Source: Flavobacteriales bacterium 34_180_T64 (GTDB lineage: Bacteria > Bacteroidota > Bacteroidia > Flavobacteriales > Flavobacteriaceae). From it: a stretch of DNA of 64,000 bases. The translations under genes were made by a program, and so were the position numbers. Below, in pieces: positions 1 to 8,198 of this stretch. The notes beneath the pieces were generated by a model. That model did no database searches. It was not told where the DNA came from and saw only the letters and a list, made by a program, of their open reading frames with translations. The stretch lies in the NCBI GenBank assembly GCA_002162765.1, contig MAAR01000004.1:124001-188000 (forward strand). The letters run 5' to 3'. Within the stretch, counting starts at the first letter, position 1. Every line of letters begins with the position of its first letter.

Positions 1-111
1 ATATAATTAAGAGAATGGTTAAAATGAATTAAACTAAAAACATTTTTGGATGGAAATAAATTGCCGTTTTTATATTACTTTTAGCATATTAATAAAATCA
101 ATTTTTTTTAA

Positions 112-612
112 ATGAAGATAATTATGAAAAACATGTTTGTAAAAGGAATAGTATTTGGTTGTCTATTTTTATTAATGGCTTCTTGTAATACGAATGCTGA
201 AAAATCAACTTCTGTAGTGATTGATATAGAACAAGTAAAAATAGATATTCAAACTAGGGAGAATCAATTTGCTGAAGTACTAAATAGTGGAGAGCTTAAG
301 AAGATTGGCTATTATGCCGATGACGCCGTTACTTTTTATCAAAATATGGCTCCTATAAGAGGTAAAGAAGAAAGATATGAATTTTATAAAACAGATGTAG
401 CACCAAATAATAAAAACAAAATTTCATTTACAACTACTGAAGTATTTCCATCTAAAGATGGGGTTCAAGTGTTGGAAATAGGGTATTATACGGTGGTTGA
501 TTCTACTAATACTGCTATTAACACAGGGAATTATATGAGTTTGTTTGAAAAAAGAGACGGACAATATGTGTGTCTTAGAGATATGAGCGCCTCAGATATG
601 CTTCTGGATTAA
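112..612 (+). CDS. Small lipoprotein, SnoaL/DUF4440-like fold suspected
   Basis: A hydrophobic N-terminus ends in a lipobox-like MASC at about residues 22-25, so the product is probably a lipoprotein exported through the inner membrane. The roughly 140-residue mature part has the size and rhythm of SnoaL/NTF2-like DUF4440 proteins: an N-terminal helix with RENQFAEVLNSG, then YYADDAVTFYQNMAPIRGKEE, which resembles the 'time bomb of A/D, P-x-x-G-x-E' region of that family, then strands ending near YVCLRDMSAS. The function is unknown. Translation could start at 112, 124 or 133; the methionine at 124 gives the tighter signal peptide. A strong terminator follows 18 bases after the stop. The family call is inferred from pattern, not from a search. 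Confidence 0.6.
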   Translation: MKIIMKNMFVKGIVFGCLFLLMASCNTNAEKSTSVVIDIEQVKIDIQTRENQFAEVLNSGELKKIGYYADDAVTFYQNMAPIRGKEERYEFYKTDVAPNNKNKISFTTTEVFPSKDGVQVLEIGYYTVVDSTNTAINTGNYMSLFEKRDGQYVCLRDMSASDMLLD

Positions 613-630
613 AAGTATAAAGTAATATTA

Positions 631-670
631 AAAAAGGAGGCCATTTCAAATGAAATGGCCTCCTTTTTTT
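631..670. terminator. Bidirectional rho-independent terminator
   Basis: A 17-bp nearly perfect stem (AAAAAGGAGGCCATTTC with its complement) closes a 4-base loop and ends in a T run. The symmetric A/T tails let it serve both the lipoprotein gene on the plus strand and the converging gene on the minus strand. Confidence 0.9.
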
Positions 671-690
671 GTCAGAATATGATTCAAATT

Positions 691-1740
691 TTAACGTCTT
701 CGACCTCCTCCTCTGCTTGCACGACCTGCACTGGAAGAAGAACGCGATCCCATTGATCTGGATGCAGAGGGCCTAGATGTTGATCGACTCTTTGACGCTC
801 TATTTGTAGTTGCTCTATTCGTAGTTGCTCTATTCGTAGTTGCTCTATTCGTAGTTGCTCTATTTGTAGTTGCTCTATTTGAACCGTTTCTGCTGCGCGA
901 AACTGAAGGGCGTGACCCTCTTTGTCCTGACGTTTTGAAATTCCCATTATTAATATTTCTATTTACGGTATTTGAGGTTTTTCTTTTGTTGATATTGTAA
1001 TTGTTGTAGCTGTTATGACTATGAATATTGACAGTTGTATGACCATAACCACGGTAACCACCATGATAACCATGATGATGATGATAATGATGATGCCTAT
1101 AAACACCAATACTTATTATGGCAACGGCACTCCAATAGGGAGGGTAGTATCCATAATAATAAGGTGGATAGTAAGGTGCGTAAAATGGTGAATATACGTA
1201 TTGAACTATTGGTGCAGATTGAACTACTATAACTTCTGTCGTTGCCTGAACATTTACTGTAACCGGATCATCGCCGACATATGCCGGATTAGACGTTACT
1301 GACTCTGTAGCTTCAGTACGGGGTTCAACAACATAATCTTTTCCATATAATTTTTCATCTCCTATAATCTGCATGGAAACTTTACCTGCAGCATCTTTGG
1401 ATACTATCATAATGGCAATGTCCTGAGTTTCATTTTTACTTATTGGGTCCTGAAGAATAAATAAGAAATCATCTCCGTCTTTTTCCGTTACAACATTAAT
1501 AAAATCAACTTTACCATCATTATTCAGGTCTAAATTGACAATTCCCGGTTTATCACCATTTAGCGCCTTTTCAAAATCTTCAATTGTTTTTGACTGTTGA
1601 AAAAGATTTAATACCGCATAAAGATCTAGGTCATCACCTGGCAAGCCTAACAGCGGTTCTTCATTCTCTGTTTGAGAAAAAGCCGAAAAGCCAATTAAAC
1701 ACATCGCTAGTAGTAGAATTGATAAACATTTATTTTTCAT
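691..1740 (-). CDS. Secreted His/Tyr/Arg-rich low-complexity protein
   Basis: The start is placed at the ATG at 1740, where MKNKCLSILLLAMCLIGFSAFSQ forms a clean signal peptide; a further upstream methionine would put 30 charged residues in front of it. The mature protein has a folded N-terminal part of about 170 residues with aspartate-rich loops (DLNNDGKVDFINV looks like a single EF-hand-type calcium loop). Next come a Pro/Tyr stretch, a His-rich stretch (YRHHHYHHHHGYHGG) and an Arg/Ser/Thr-rich tail holding five RATTN repeats. It ends in basic GGGRRR. I recognise no enzymatic motif; a surface or periplasmic metal- or polymer-binding role is only a guess. No operon partner is seen, and the terminator at 631-670 lies just downstream. 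Confidence 0.6.
   Translation of the reverse strand: MKNKCLSILLLAMCLIGFSAFSQTENEEPLLGLPGDDLDLYAVLNLFQQSKTIEDFEKALNGDKPGIVNLDLNNDGKVDFINVVTEKDGDDFLFILQDPISKNETQDIAIMIVSKDAAGKVSMQIIGDEKLYGKDYVVEPRTEATESVTSNPAYVGDDPVTVNVQATTEVIVVQSAPIVQYVYSPFYAPYYPPYYYGYYPPYWSAVAIISIGVYRHHHYHHHHGYHGGYRGYGHTTVNIHSHNSYNNYNINKRKTSNTVNRNINNGNFKTSGQRGSRPSVSRSRNGSNRATTNRATTNRATTNRATTNRATTNRASKSRSTSRPSASRSMGSRSSSSAGRASRGGGRRR
801..881. repeat. 15-bp tandem repeat (minisatellite) inside a CDS
   Basis: Five consecutive 15-bp units of the form TATT[T/C]GTAGTTGCTC run from 801 to 875, followed by a 6-base partial unit. Units differ only by a C/T change in one position, so the array is nearly homogeneous. On the minus strand each unit encodes N-R-A-T-T, keeping the reading frame whatever the copy number. 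Confidence 0.95.
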
Positions 1741-1991
1741 AACATTTTTTTTAATTTTCTCCTTATCAAAATTGGAGAGTGAAAATTTGATGCCGCTTGA
1801 ATTATAGTACGTTATATAAATCGCAAACATTCATACGATAACAAAATTTTAAAATGATTATTATATATTTACGAAGATATAGGATTTCAAATTGTAATTC
1901 GTTTATTTAGGATTATAATTGTACGAACATCTACTTTAGATCAGACCTCTTTGATATAAATTTATTCGATAGTTGAGTTTTGCTTTTTTTT

Positions 1992-2191
1992 ATGCGCTAT
2001 GTTTGGCTAAGTGTATCAAAGATATTAAAAGCGACAGTTGCTAGCAACTCTAAAAAGAATTGGATCATTTATCTAAAAGAGCTAGATAATTTGCAGTTGT
2101 GCATAAAGATTTTTTTTATAACATAGCCATGGGACTCGAAGTTCAACTCTTAGAAGAAAAGGCTAAATTATTAGACATCATTGAAATATAG
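1992..2191 (+). other. Gene-poor stretch with two tiny ORFs, possibly a gene remnant
   Basis: Between the minus-strand gene starting at 1740 and the next gene at 2195 lie 454 bases with no full gene. Two short plus-strand ORFs sit end to end: an ATG at 1992 giving 44 residues with stop at 2126, and an ATG at 2129 giving 20 residues (MGLEVQLLEEKAKLLDIIEI) with stop at 2191. The second is helix-like and Glu/Leu-rich. They could be a decayed regulator or chance ORFs. Neither is recognised. Confidence 0.25.
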
Positions 2192-2194
2192 ACT

Positions 2195-3253
2195 GTGAAA
2201 GAAATAACCATATGCTCAATAAATAGTAATTCATTTACACTACGTGTCAAAAGTATTTTCTTGTTTCTTTTTATTATCACATGCTCGATAAATGCGCAAA
2301 ATGATAGTATAAGTTTAAATGACAATAGTGTTTTAAAAGGTGAAATAAAACAAATTTCGAAAGGGGTTTTAATAATCGAAACGGTATATAGTGATAAGGA
2401 CTTTAGAATCGAATTCAATAAGTTGACTTCTATTTTTATTGAACGCAAATGTCTAGTATTACTTACCAATGGGCGTCGTCGTTTTGGCAATGTTCATACC
2501 GATAATAAAGGTATGGTTGTTATAACTCTGGAAGATGGCGCTACAGAACGTTTTAATCTCAATGAAATAATAGGATTAGACGAAGTGGATGATAATTTCT
2601 GGAAACGCTTTGAAGGCTCTATTGATCTTGGTTTAAATCTATCTAAATCGAATAGTTATACCCAATTCACTATTGGTGGAGATATCAATTATGTGGATAA
2701 TCTTTGGCGCGTTGAAGGCGCTATGAACGTCCTAGATTCTGATCAAGACGATGCTGAAAAAACAAAACGTATTACAGCTGATTTAGAATTCTATCGTATT
2801 CTCCCGAAAGACTGGTATTTAATTGGAAACGTTATATTTTTATCTAATACAGAGCAAGCAATAACTGGAAGGATCAGCCCTAGTTTAGGTGTGGGAAAAT
2901 TTCTTGTCAGCACAAATAAATTATACCTTGGTTTAAGTGCTGGATTTACTTATAACATTGAGAATTATGTGGATAAATCTCTTAATAAAACCTCGTCTGA
3001 AGCTTTTGTTTCCGCTGCATTTAACATGTTTGATATTGAAGATTTTGATTTAGAATCAGGGCTTAAGTTTTACCCTAGTTTATCTGAAAAAGGACGTGTA
3101 CGTACTGATTTTGACCTCAATTTAAAGTATGATATGCCTTTAGATTTCTATTTGAAATTAGGATTTACTTTAAATTTTGACAATCAGCCTGCAATTGTGG
3201 GTAATGATATCGATTATATTTTTACCAGTGGCTTTGGCTGGGAATTTGATTAA
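2195..3253 (+). CDS. DUF481-type outer-membrane protein
   Basis: The 352-residue product begins at a GTG at 2195; there is no in-frame ATG before the hydrophobic signal-like segment (SIFLFLFIITCSINAQ, about residues 20-35), so this start is the best available. After the signal come a small beta domain (SVLKGEIKQISKGVLIIET, a pattern found in the N-terminus of many flavobacterial DUF481 proteins) and then about 210 residues of alternating amphipathic strands (SIDLGLNLSKSNSYTQFTIGGD through TSGFGWEFD), typical of a DUF481 (YdiY/salt-induced) outer-membrane barrel. The last residue is an aromatic-acid pair rather than a clear C-terminal Phe. The physiological role is unknown; no operon partner is obvious. 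Confidence 0.7.
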   Translation: MKEITICSINSNSFTLRVKSIFLFLFIITCSINAQNDSISLNDNSVLKGEIKQISKGVLIIETVYSDKDFRIEFNKLTSIFIERKCLVLLTNGRRRFGNVHTDNKGMVVITLEDGATERFNLNEIIGLDEVDDNFWKRFEGSIDLGLNLSKSNSYTQFTIGGDINYVDNLWRVEGAMNVLDSDQDDAEKTKRITADLEFYRILPKDWYLIGNVIFLSNTEQAITGRISPSLGVGKFLVSTNKLYLGLSAGFTYNIENYVDKSLNKTSSEAFVSAAFNMFDIEDFDLESGLKFYPSLSEKGRVRTDFDLNLKYDMPLDFYLKLGFTLNFDNQPAIVGNDIDYIFTSGFGWEFD

Positions 3254-3335
3254 TTACATTTAACTAATCACTTTAGAAATTTTACTTTGATTATTAATAA
3301 TTGTATTTTTAATTTTTGCTAAAAACATAAATGTT

Positions 3336-3752
3336 ATGAAAACCATCAAATTATTATTTCTTCTAATATTCACTCTTTCATTTTCGCAAATAAACGCACA
3401 ATCAATAAAAGCCCAAGAAAGACAAAATAATAAAGTGAAATTGTTTTCAGATAGTGAATTTGCAAATCTTCATATTTGGTTTTATAATGAAGTTCAAAAA
3501 ATGAATTTGTCTGAAAATGCCGATAATGAGTATTCAAGTATTCTAAACATGCATGTCGGTAGAATGAGTCGATTGGATGATAAAGACAAAGGATATTCAA
3601 AAGAAGAAATGATTAAAAGGTTTAATGAGATTTTTGACAAATTAAATATAGACATTAAGCCTGTTCTTAATGAAAATCAATTTACTCAGCATATAGAGAT
3701 TATGAACGTCTTGTCTCAAGCCATTTTGAATAAATTAAAATTAAAAGCGTAA
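3336..3752 (+). CDS. Hypothetical secreted protein
   Basis: 138 residues. The N-terminus MKTIKLLFLLIFTLSFSQINAQ is a signal peptide with a typical flavobacterial N-A-Q cleavage site. The mature part (about 116 residues) is predicted mostly helical and charged, with no cysteines or catalytic motif that I recognise. It sits 82 bases after the DUF481 gene and 36 bases before a membrane-protein gene, so it might be co-transcribed with the following block. Function unknown. Confidence 0.65.
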   Translation: MKTIKLLFLLIFTLSFSQINAQSIKAQERQNNKVKLFSDSEFANLHIWFYNEVQKMNLSENADNEYSSILNMHVGRMSRLDDKDKGYSKEEMIKRFNEIFDKLNIDIKPVLNENQFTQHIEIMNVLSQAILNKLKLKA

Positions 3753-3788
3753 TTAATAATATAAAATTGAAAACTTAATAGTGATGAT

Positions 3789-4259
3789 ATGTTAGAATTA
3801 GAGAACCCTAAAGACATGACAATAACTTTCCGTCAGAGGATTTTTTTACGGTATTTAATGGCTATTCTTATTGATTTGATGATTCTAAATCTGTTTGTAG
3901 AGTTCTGGGATGCAGTAGTAATCGATTCTTTTGCCATCTCAATATTGGCGGCATTTATTTTGCAAATTCTTTTGCGTGTTACAATGATGATAGAGCATAA
4001 GGTGGCCAACTATTTCAAATCCAAACCTGGTAAACTCAACGTGTTTTTGCGTTGGTTCACCGCTTGGGCAATTTTGTTTGGTTCAAAATTCATTATACTT
4101 TTTGTGATCGATGTTGTATTTGGAGCTCATGTCGAATTTAGTAATGTTATTGTATTCATAGCTGTAATTATTGCCATCGTATTATTTGAGGTTGGCATCA
4201 CTAGTCTGTTCAATTTACAATGGATGAGAAACACAAGAAAACCTCAACAAGTGAATTAG
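3789..4259 (+). CDS. Four-TM integral membrane protein, function unknown
   Basis: 156 residues with about four hydrophobic segments (roughly 19-40, 49-67, 88-112 and 120-145) separated by short basic loops. Between TM2 and TM3 lies an amphipathic EHKVANYFKSKPGKLNVFLRWF linker. No family is recognised. It lies 23 bases upstream of the ion-channel gene and is probably the first gene of the channel/efflux operon that runs to about 9245, which suggests an accessory membrane role, but that is inference from position only. Confidence 0.65.
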   Translation: MLELENPKDMTITFRQRIFLRYLMAILIDLMILNLFVEFWDAVVIDSFAISILAAFILQILLRVTMMIEHKVANYFKSKPGKLNVFLRWFTAWAILFGSKFIILFVIDVVFGAHVEFSNVIVFIAVIIAIVLFEVGITSLFNLQWMRNTRKPQQVN

Positions 4260-4282
4260 ATGAATAACTCGACGGTTGAAAT

Positions 4283-4717
4283 ATGATTGTAAAAATAATA
4301 TTTATAGGGACTGTTATTATCGCCGTTAATCTGGTAATACAAGGTCTAGGCAATGTATTTTGGTTTCGAAAAATCATAGTCCCGACTAAAAAAAATATTA
4401 GCAATAATAACATTCTTAAAACATTATTATTCTCATTCCTTCTTTTTACATTAATACACATAATTCATTCGTTAGTTTGGGCAGTTTGCTACTATATCAT
4501 TCCAGAAACTAGTAGTGAATTCTCTAGCTTTTCTGAAACTGTATATTTTTCAATGGTAACTTTTACTACGCTGGGTTATGGTGATATTTCATTGAGTTCA
4601 AATTGGCGATTACTATCTGGTTTAGAGGCCATTAATGGCATAATGCTGATTGGGTGGTCAACGGCAATGATGTTTTCTTTAATTCAAAATATCTACAAAA
4701 AAATAAACGCGAAGTAA
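4283..4717 (+). CDS. Two-TM potassium channel (Ion_trans_2 family)
   Basis: 144 residues. The selectivity filter TTLGYGD, preceded by the pore-helix stretch SETVYFSMVTF, is the signature of potassium channels. Hydrophobic segments are at about 1-22 (outer lead), 48-72 (TM1) and 108-135 (TM2), giving a TM-pore-TM unit. There is no cytoplasmic RCK/TrkA_N or cyclic-nucleotide domain, so gating would depend on the short N-terminal arm or on partners. The stop codon TAA shares its last A with the ATG of the following HlyD-like gene (TAATG), indicating translational coupling to an efflux adaptor, an unusual pairing. Confidence 0.88.
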   Translation: MIVKIIFIGTVIIAVNLVIQGLGNVFWFRKIIVPTKKNISNNNILKTLLFSFLLFTLIHIIHSLVWAVCYYIIPETSSEFSSFSETVYFSMVTFTTLGYGDISLSSNWRLLSGLEAINGIMLIGWSTAMMFSLIQNIYKKINAK

Positions 4718-5802
4718 TGACTAAATCAAAAAAGAAGAAGAAACAATCTGTAAAGAAGTTGAGTTTGATGACTCTAATTTTTACATTTTTAATTTTTATA
4801 TGGTATATCGCTTCCGATAGAATCACGCCTAACACAGACCAAGCTAGAGTAAAAGGCTTAGTGCTATCTGTTGCTCCGATGGTTAATGGGTATGTTACGA
4901 AGGTAAATGTAGGCTTGCATTCCGAAGTAAAAAAAGGAGATACCATATTTATGCTTGATAGAAAGCCGTATGAAATTGCCGTTGCGGTAGCCGAATCCAA
5001 TCTTGAAAAAGTATCACAATCTATTAGCGCAAGCGTTTCTTCAATAAAAGCGGCTACAGCAAGATTAAGCAAAGCTAAAGTTAAATTAGATAGAGCCACC
5101 AAAAATTGGGAGCGTACGCAAAGAGTTATGGCTCAAAACGAAGGCGCTCTTTCTGAAGCTGATAAAGACCGGTCTGAGGCATCTTATTTAAATGCTATTG
5201 AAGAAGTAACTTCAGCTGAAGCTGGAGTAGAAAAACAACTTGCGGCTTTAGGGCCAACAGATGCTAACAACCCAAATACAAAATCCGCTTTAAGTCAGTT
5301 AGAAAAAGCACAATGGGATTTGACACATACTGCTATTGTGGCTCCTTCTGATGGGACTATTGAAAGTTTTAATGTTGAAGTAGGATATTTTGCTGGAGCT
5401 GGGAGAGCTATGATCTCCTTAATTTCTAATAATAATATTTGGATTCAGGCCAATTTAAAGGAAAACAATATATCCAATATAAATATTGGCAATGAAGTCG
5501 ATGTGATTTTTGATATTGAACCTGGGAAAATATTTAAAGGAAAAGTAAAAAGTATTTCTTATGGTGTAAGTACTGATAGAACCAATACTGGGGGCCTACC
5601 AAAAATTATGACAGCACAGGGTTGGCTAAGAGATCCACAGCGTTTTCCTGTCATTATTGAAATAGATGATCCTGAGATTAAGCAGAAACTACGACAAGGT
5701 AGTCAAACGGAAATAGTAGTCTATACAGGAAACAATTGGTTGCTTAACTCTTTGGCAAGCACACGTATATATATAATATCCAAGTTATCTTATGTTAGAT
5801 AA
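4717..5802 (+). CDS. HlyD/EmrA-type membrane fusion (periplasmic adaptor) protein
   Basis: The start is taken at 4717 because MTKSKKKKKQSVKK is a classic basic lead into one TM segment (about residues 17-35); a start 63 bases upstream would lie within the channel gene. It has 361 residues. The lipoyl/barrel-sandwich half begins at about residue 45 (QARVKGLVLSVAPMVNGYVTKVNVG...GDTIFMLDRKPYEIAV). A coiled-coil hairpin follows at about 85-185, with DLTHTAIVAPSDGTIESFNVEVGYF closing the lipoyl domain, then a beta-barrel (NIWIQANLKENNISNINIGNEVDVIFD). It bridges the inner-membrane pump to the outer-membrane factor encoded next. It overlaps both neighbours, so the three pump genes are translationally coupled. 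Confidence 0.9.
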   Translation: MTKSKKKKKQSVKKLSLMTLIFTFLIFIWYIASDRITPNTDQARVKGLVLSVAPMVNGYVTKVNVGLHSEVKKGDTIFMLDRKPYEIAVAVAESNLEKVSQSISASVSSIKAATARLSKAKVKLDRATKNWERTQRVMAQNEGALSEADKDRSEASYLNAIEEVTSAEAGVEKQLAALGPTDANNPNTKSALSQLEKAQWDLTHTAIVAPSDGTIESFNVEVGYFAGAGRAMISLISNNNIWIQANLKENNISNINIGNEVDVIFDIEPGKIFKGKVKSISYGVSTDRTNTGGLPKIMTAQGWLRDPQRFPVIIEIDDPEIKQKLRQGSQTEIVVYTGNNWLLNSLASTRIYIISKLSYVR

Positions 5803-6820
5803 AGTAAAGCACTTTTACTGGAATTTAAAGGAAGATTCAGCAGTATTGCGTTGTGTGTTCGGTGTAACTTTGGCACTAACTGTATCTACAACATTAGGCT
5901 ATTTAGTGCCTCATATAACTGCAATTTTTGTGCTAATGTTTTTAGAACCTTATAAAAAACCATTAGGTCTAAAAAAAGAAATTGGTATTGTATTGGGCCT
6001 TTCAATTTTAGGGTATTTTGGTGTCATATTTGGTAATTATTTAATTGACTATCCATTAGTAATACTTCCACTTTTAGGATTGATTATTTATGGGTCATTC
6101 CGCTTAATAAAAATACCTGAGCCAATACGATTACTGTTTTTAATACTTGCGGTATTGATTCCTTTTATAAGTATGAAAGCCAATTTATTGGGTAGTGTAG
6201 TATTAACAGCACTCCTTCTTAATTTGATTATTGCTTTGGGTGTGATTCGCATTGCATTTTTCATTTTCCCTATAACTACTCAAGAAGATAAAAGTATAAA
6301 TAAGAAGAAGCCAATTGCATATAAAAACATTAATTTAGATAAATTAGCTTTTAATGGTTTACTCGTAGTATTTCCTGTAATTTTTATATTCTATCTATTC
6401 AATGCCACGATAGCCATTCTAACCTTAGTATTTGTTGTACTGTTAAGTTTCGACCCTTTTATCTATCAATCTAAAAAAGGAGCAGCCCTTATTTTTGCAA
6501 ATGTTTTTGGAGGTTTAGCAGGCATTTTAGCCTATAATATTCTAGTTATTGCACCTAGTTATATGTTATATATATTCTTAATAATTAGTGTCGCTTTTTA
6601 TTTTGTAATCAATTTATATTCCGGTAAAAAAACAGCTCCAATCTTTAAAATTAGCTTTAATACTTTTTTTGTGATTATGGGTGTAATTGCTACATCTACA
6701 AATGAAGCAGGCAATACGATCTGGGAACGTGTAATCCAGATAGGCTTCGCTATTTTTTATGTGATTATAGCTTTTAAAATTGTAAATACATTTAATAACC
6801 CGAAACTATTGAATGAATAA
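5792..6820 (+). CDS. FUSC/DUF2955-like inner-membrane transporter
   Basis: 342 residues with about ten hydrophobic segments arranged as two blocks (residues about 15-155 and 185-335) separated by a basic loop near 160-185. This two-block layout, together with an HlyD-type adaptor and an outer-membrane factor in the same operon, matches the FUSC/aromatic-acid-exporter-like (AaeB, DUF2955) proteins. It would supply the inner-membrane component of a tripartite exporter for small organic acids or drugs; the substrate is not deducible. The start overlaps the end of the adaptor gene by 11 bases. Confidence 0.75.
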   Translation: MLDKVKHFYWNLKEDSAVLRCVFGVTLALTVSTTLGYLVPHITAIFVLMFLEPYKKPLGLKKEIGIVLGLSILGYFGVIFGNYLIDYPLVILPLLGLIIYGSFRLIKIPEPIRLLFLILAVLIPFISMKANLLGSVVLTALLLNLIIALGVIRIAFFIFPITTQEDKSINKKKPIAYKNINLDKLAFNGLLVVFPVIFIFYLFNATIAILTLVFVVLLSFDPFIYQSKKGAALIFANVFGGLAGILAYNILVIAPSYMLYIFLIISVAFYFVINLYSGKKTAPIFKISFNTFFVIMGVIATSTNEAGNTIWERVIQIGFAIFYVIIAFKIVNTFNNPKLLNE

Positions 6821-8168
6821 AAGACATCTAAAATACTGTTTAATTATCACTGTTTTTATAGGGTTCTCATCCTGTAAAATACAAAAAGACTATGTAGCTC
6901 CACAATTAGAAGAGGTTTCAAATTATAGAAATAATATAACGACTGATAGTACAAACTTTGCAAATATATCTTGGTGGGAAATTTTTAATGATACTACATT
7001 AGTCGCTTTGATAGAAGAAGGGCTCAATAATAATCTTACACTACAAAATACAGTCAGTTTAATAAAACAATCGCAGCTTCAATTAGAAATTGCAGGAACA
7101 CAACTATACCCTAGTGTAAACTATGGTGTGGCTGGTGATATCACTAAAAACACAATAGCATCTGCAACCACTCAAAATGTTATTGCAGCTGCAAATGTTT
7201 CGTATACTTTAGATGTATGGGGAAGGATTAAAAATCAAAACGAAGCCGCATTACAAGCGTATCTGGCAACAGAAATGGCACGTAACCAAGTGCAAGCTAC
7301 TTTGGTTACACAAATTGCAACCATTTATTTTACCTTGAGAGATGTAGATAATAAGATTATCGTTGCCGAAAATATGATCAACTCGTTAAACGAATTTAAG
7401 GATGTCATTGAAGCGCGTTATAATGGCGGCTTTATTTCTAAAGTAGACTTAAACCAAGTAACTATTAATCAAAAAGAAGCCGAAGTTACTTTGCAAGCAT
7501 TATTTCGTGGAAGAGGCCAGCTAGAGAACACATTGAGTACCGTTTTAGGATCAACGCCAAAATCCATTACAAGAGGGTTACCATTACAAAATCAGGTTTT
7601 TCCTTCGAAATTTCCAACAGGTGTTCCTGTTAATTTGTTACAACGACGACCTTCGATATTAATTTCAGAAAGAAAGCTAAAAGCTCAATTAGCCGTTATT
7701 GGTGCTACCGAAGCGCTACGTTATCCTAATTTCACTTTATCATTAGACTTAGGAACTCAAATTACCAAACCTAGTTTGTTGTTCAGTAGCATAGCAGGTA
7801 ATATAGTGGGGCCTATATTTAATAAGGGACGTATTGATAAATCGATTCAAATAGAGGAAGAAAAATTCAATCAACTTGTTATTGAATATGAACAAGCCTA
7901 TTTATTGGCTTTTCAAGAAGTAGAAGACGCATTAATTGGAATAGACACTTACCATAATGAATTCGAAATAAGAAAAGAACAATTGCAGCTTTCGCAAGAG
8001 GCATTAAACTTATCTTGGGTGCGTTATAATGAAGGAGTAACTTCTTTCTTAGAATTTATAAACTTACAAACCTCATTATTTAATTCGCAGTTAAAAGCAT
8101 CAGATAGTTATAAATTATACCTGCAATCTATCGTTAAATTATACTTAGCTTTAGGAGGCGGATGGTAA
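6813..8168 (+). CDS. Outer-membrane efflux lipoprotein, NodT/OprM (TolC) family
   Basis: 451 residues starting with a lipoprotein signal (FIGFSSCK, Cys at about residue 21), followed by DYVAPQLEEVSNYR, which corresponds to the 'Y..P' start of NodT-family factors. The two outer-membrane efflux repeats are seen: WWEIFNDTTLVALIEEGLNNNLTLQ with YPSVNYGVAGDITKNT at about 50-110, and NLLQRRPSILISERKLKAQLAVIGATEALRYPNFTLS at about 275-320. Its length agrees with the family. It overlaps the inner-membrane gene by 8 bases and completes a tripartite exporter with the two preceding genes. Confidence 0.92.
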   Translation: MNKRHLKYCLIITVFIGFSSCKIQKDYVAPQLEEVSNYRNNITTDSTNFANISWWEIFNDTTLVALIEEGLNNNLTLQNTVSLIKQSQLQLEIAGTQLYPSVNYGVAGDITKNTIASATTQNVIAAANVSYTLDVWGRIKNQNEAALQAYLATEMARNQVQATLVTQIATIYFTLRDVDNKIIVAENMINSLNEFKDVIEARYNGGFISKVDLNQVTINQKEAEVTLQALFRGRGQLENTLSTVLGSTPKSITRGLPLQNQVFPSKFPTGVPVNLLQRRPSILISERKLKAQLAVIGATEALRYPNFTLSLDLGTQITKPSLLFSSIAGNIVGPIFNKGRIDKSIQIEEEKFNQLVIEYEQAYLLAFQEVEDALIGIDTYHNEFEIRKEQLQLSQEALNLSWVRYNEGVTSFLEFINLQTSLFNSQLKASDSYKLYLQSIVKLYLALGGGW

Positions 8169-8198
8169 AATAAAAATTAACAGTAAAAATCAATACCA

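Noticed and set aside
684..947. Long minus-strand frame rich in Ile/Glu/Gln repeats (QIEQLRIEQL) over the minisatellite
   Set aside because: It is the alternative frame of the same 15-bp repeat; the frame with signal peptide and basic tail is the real gene.
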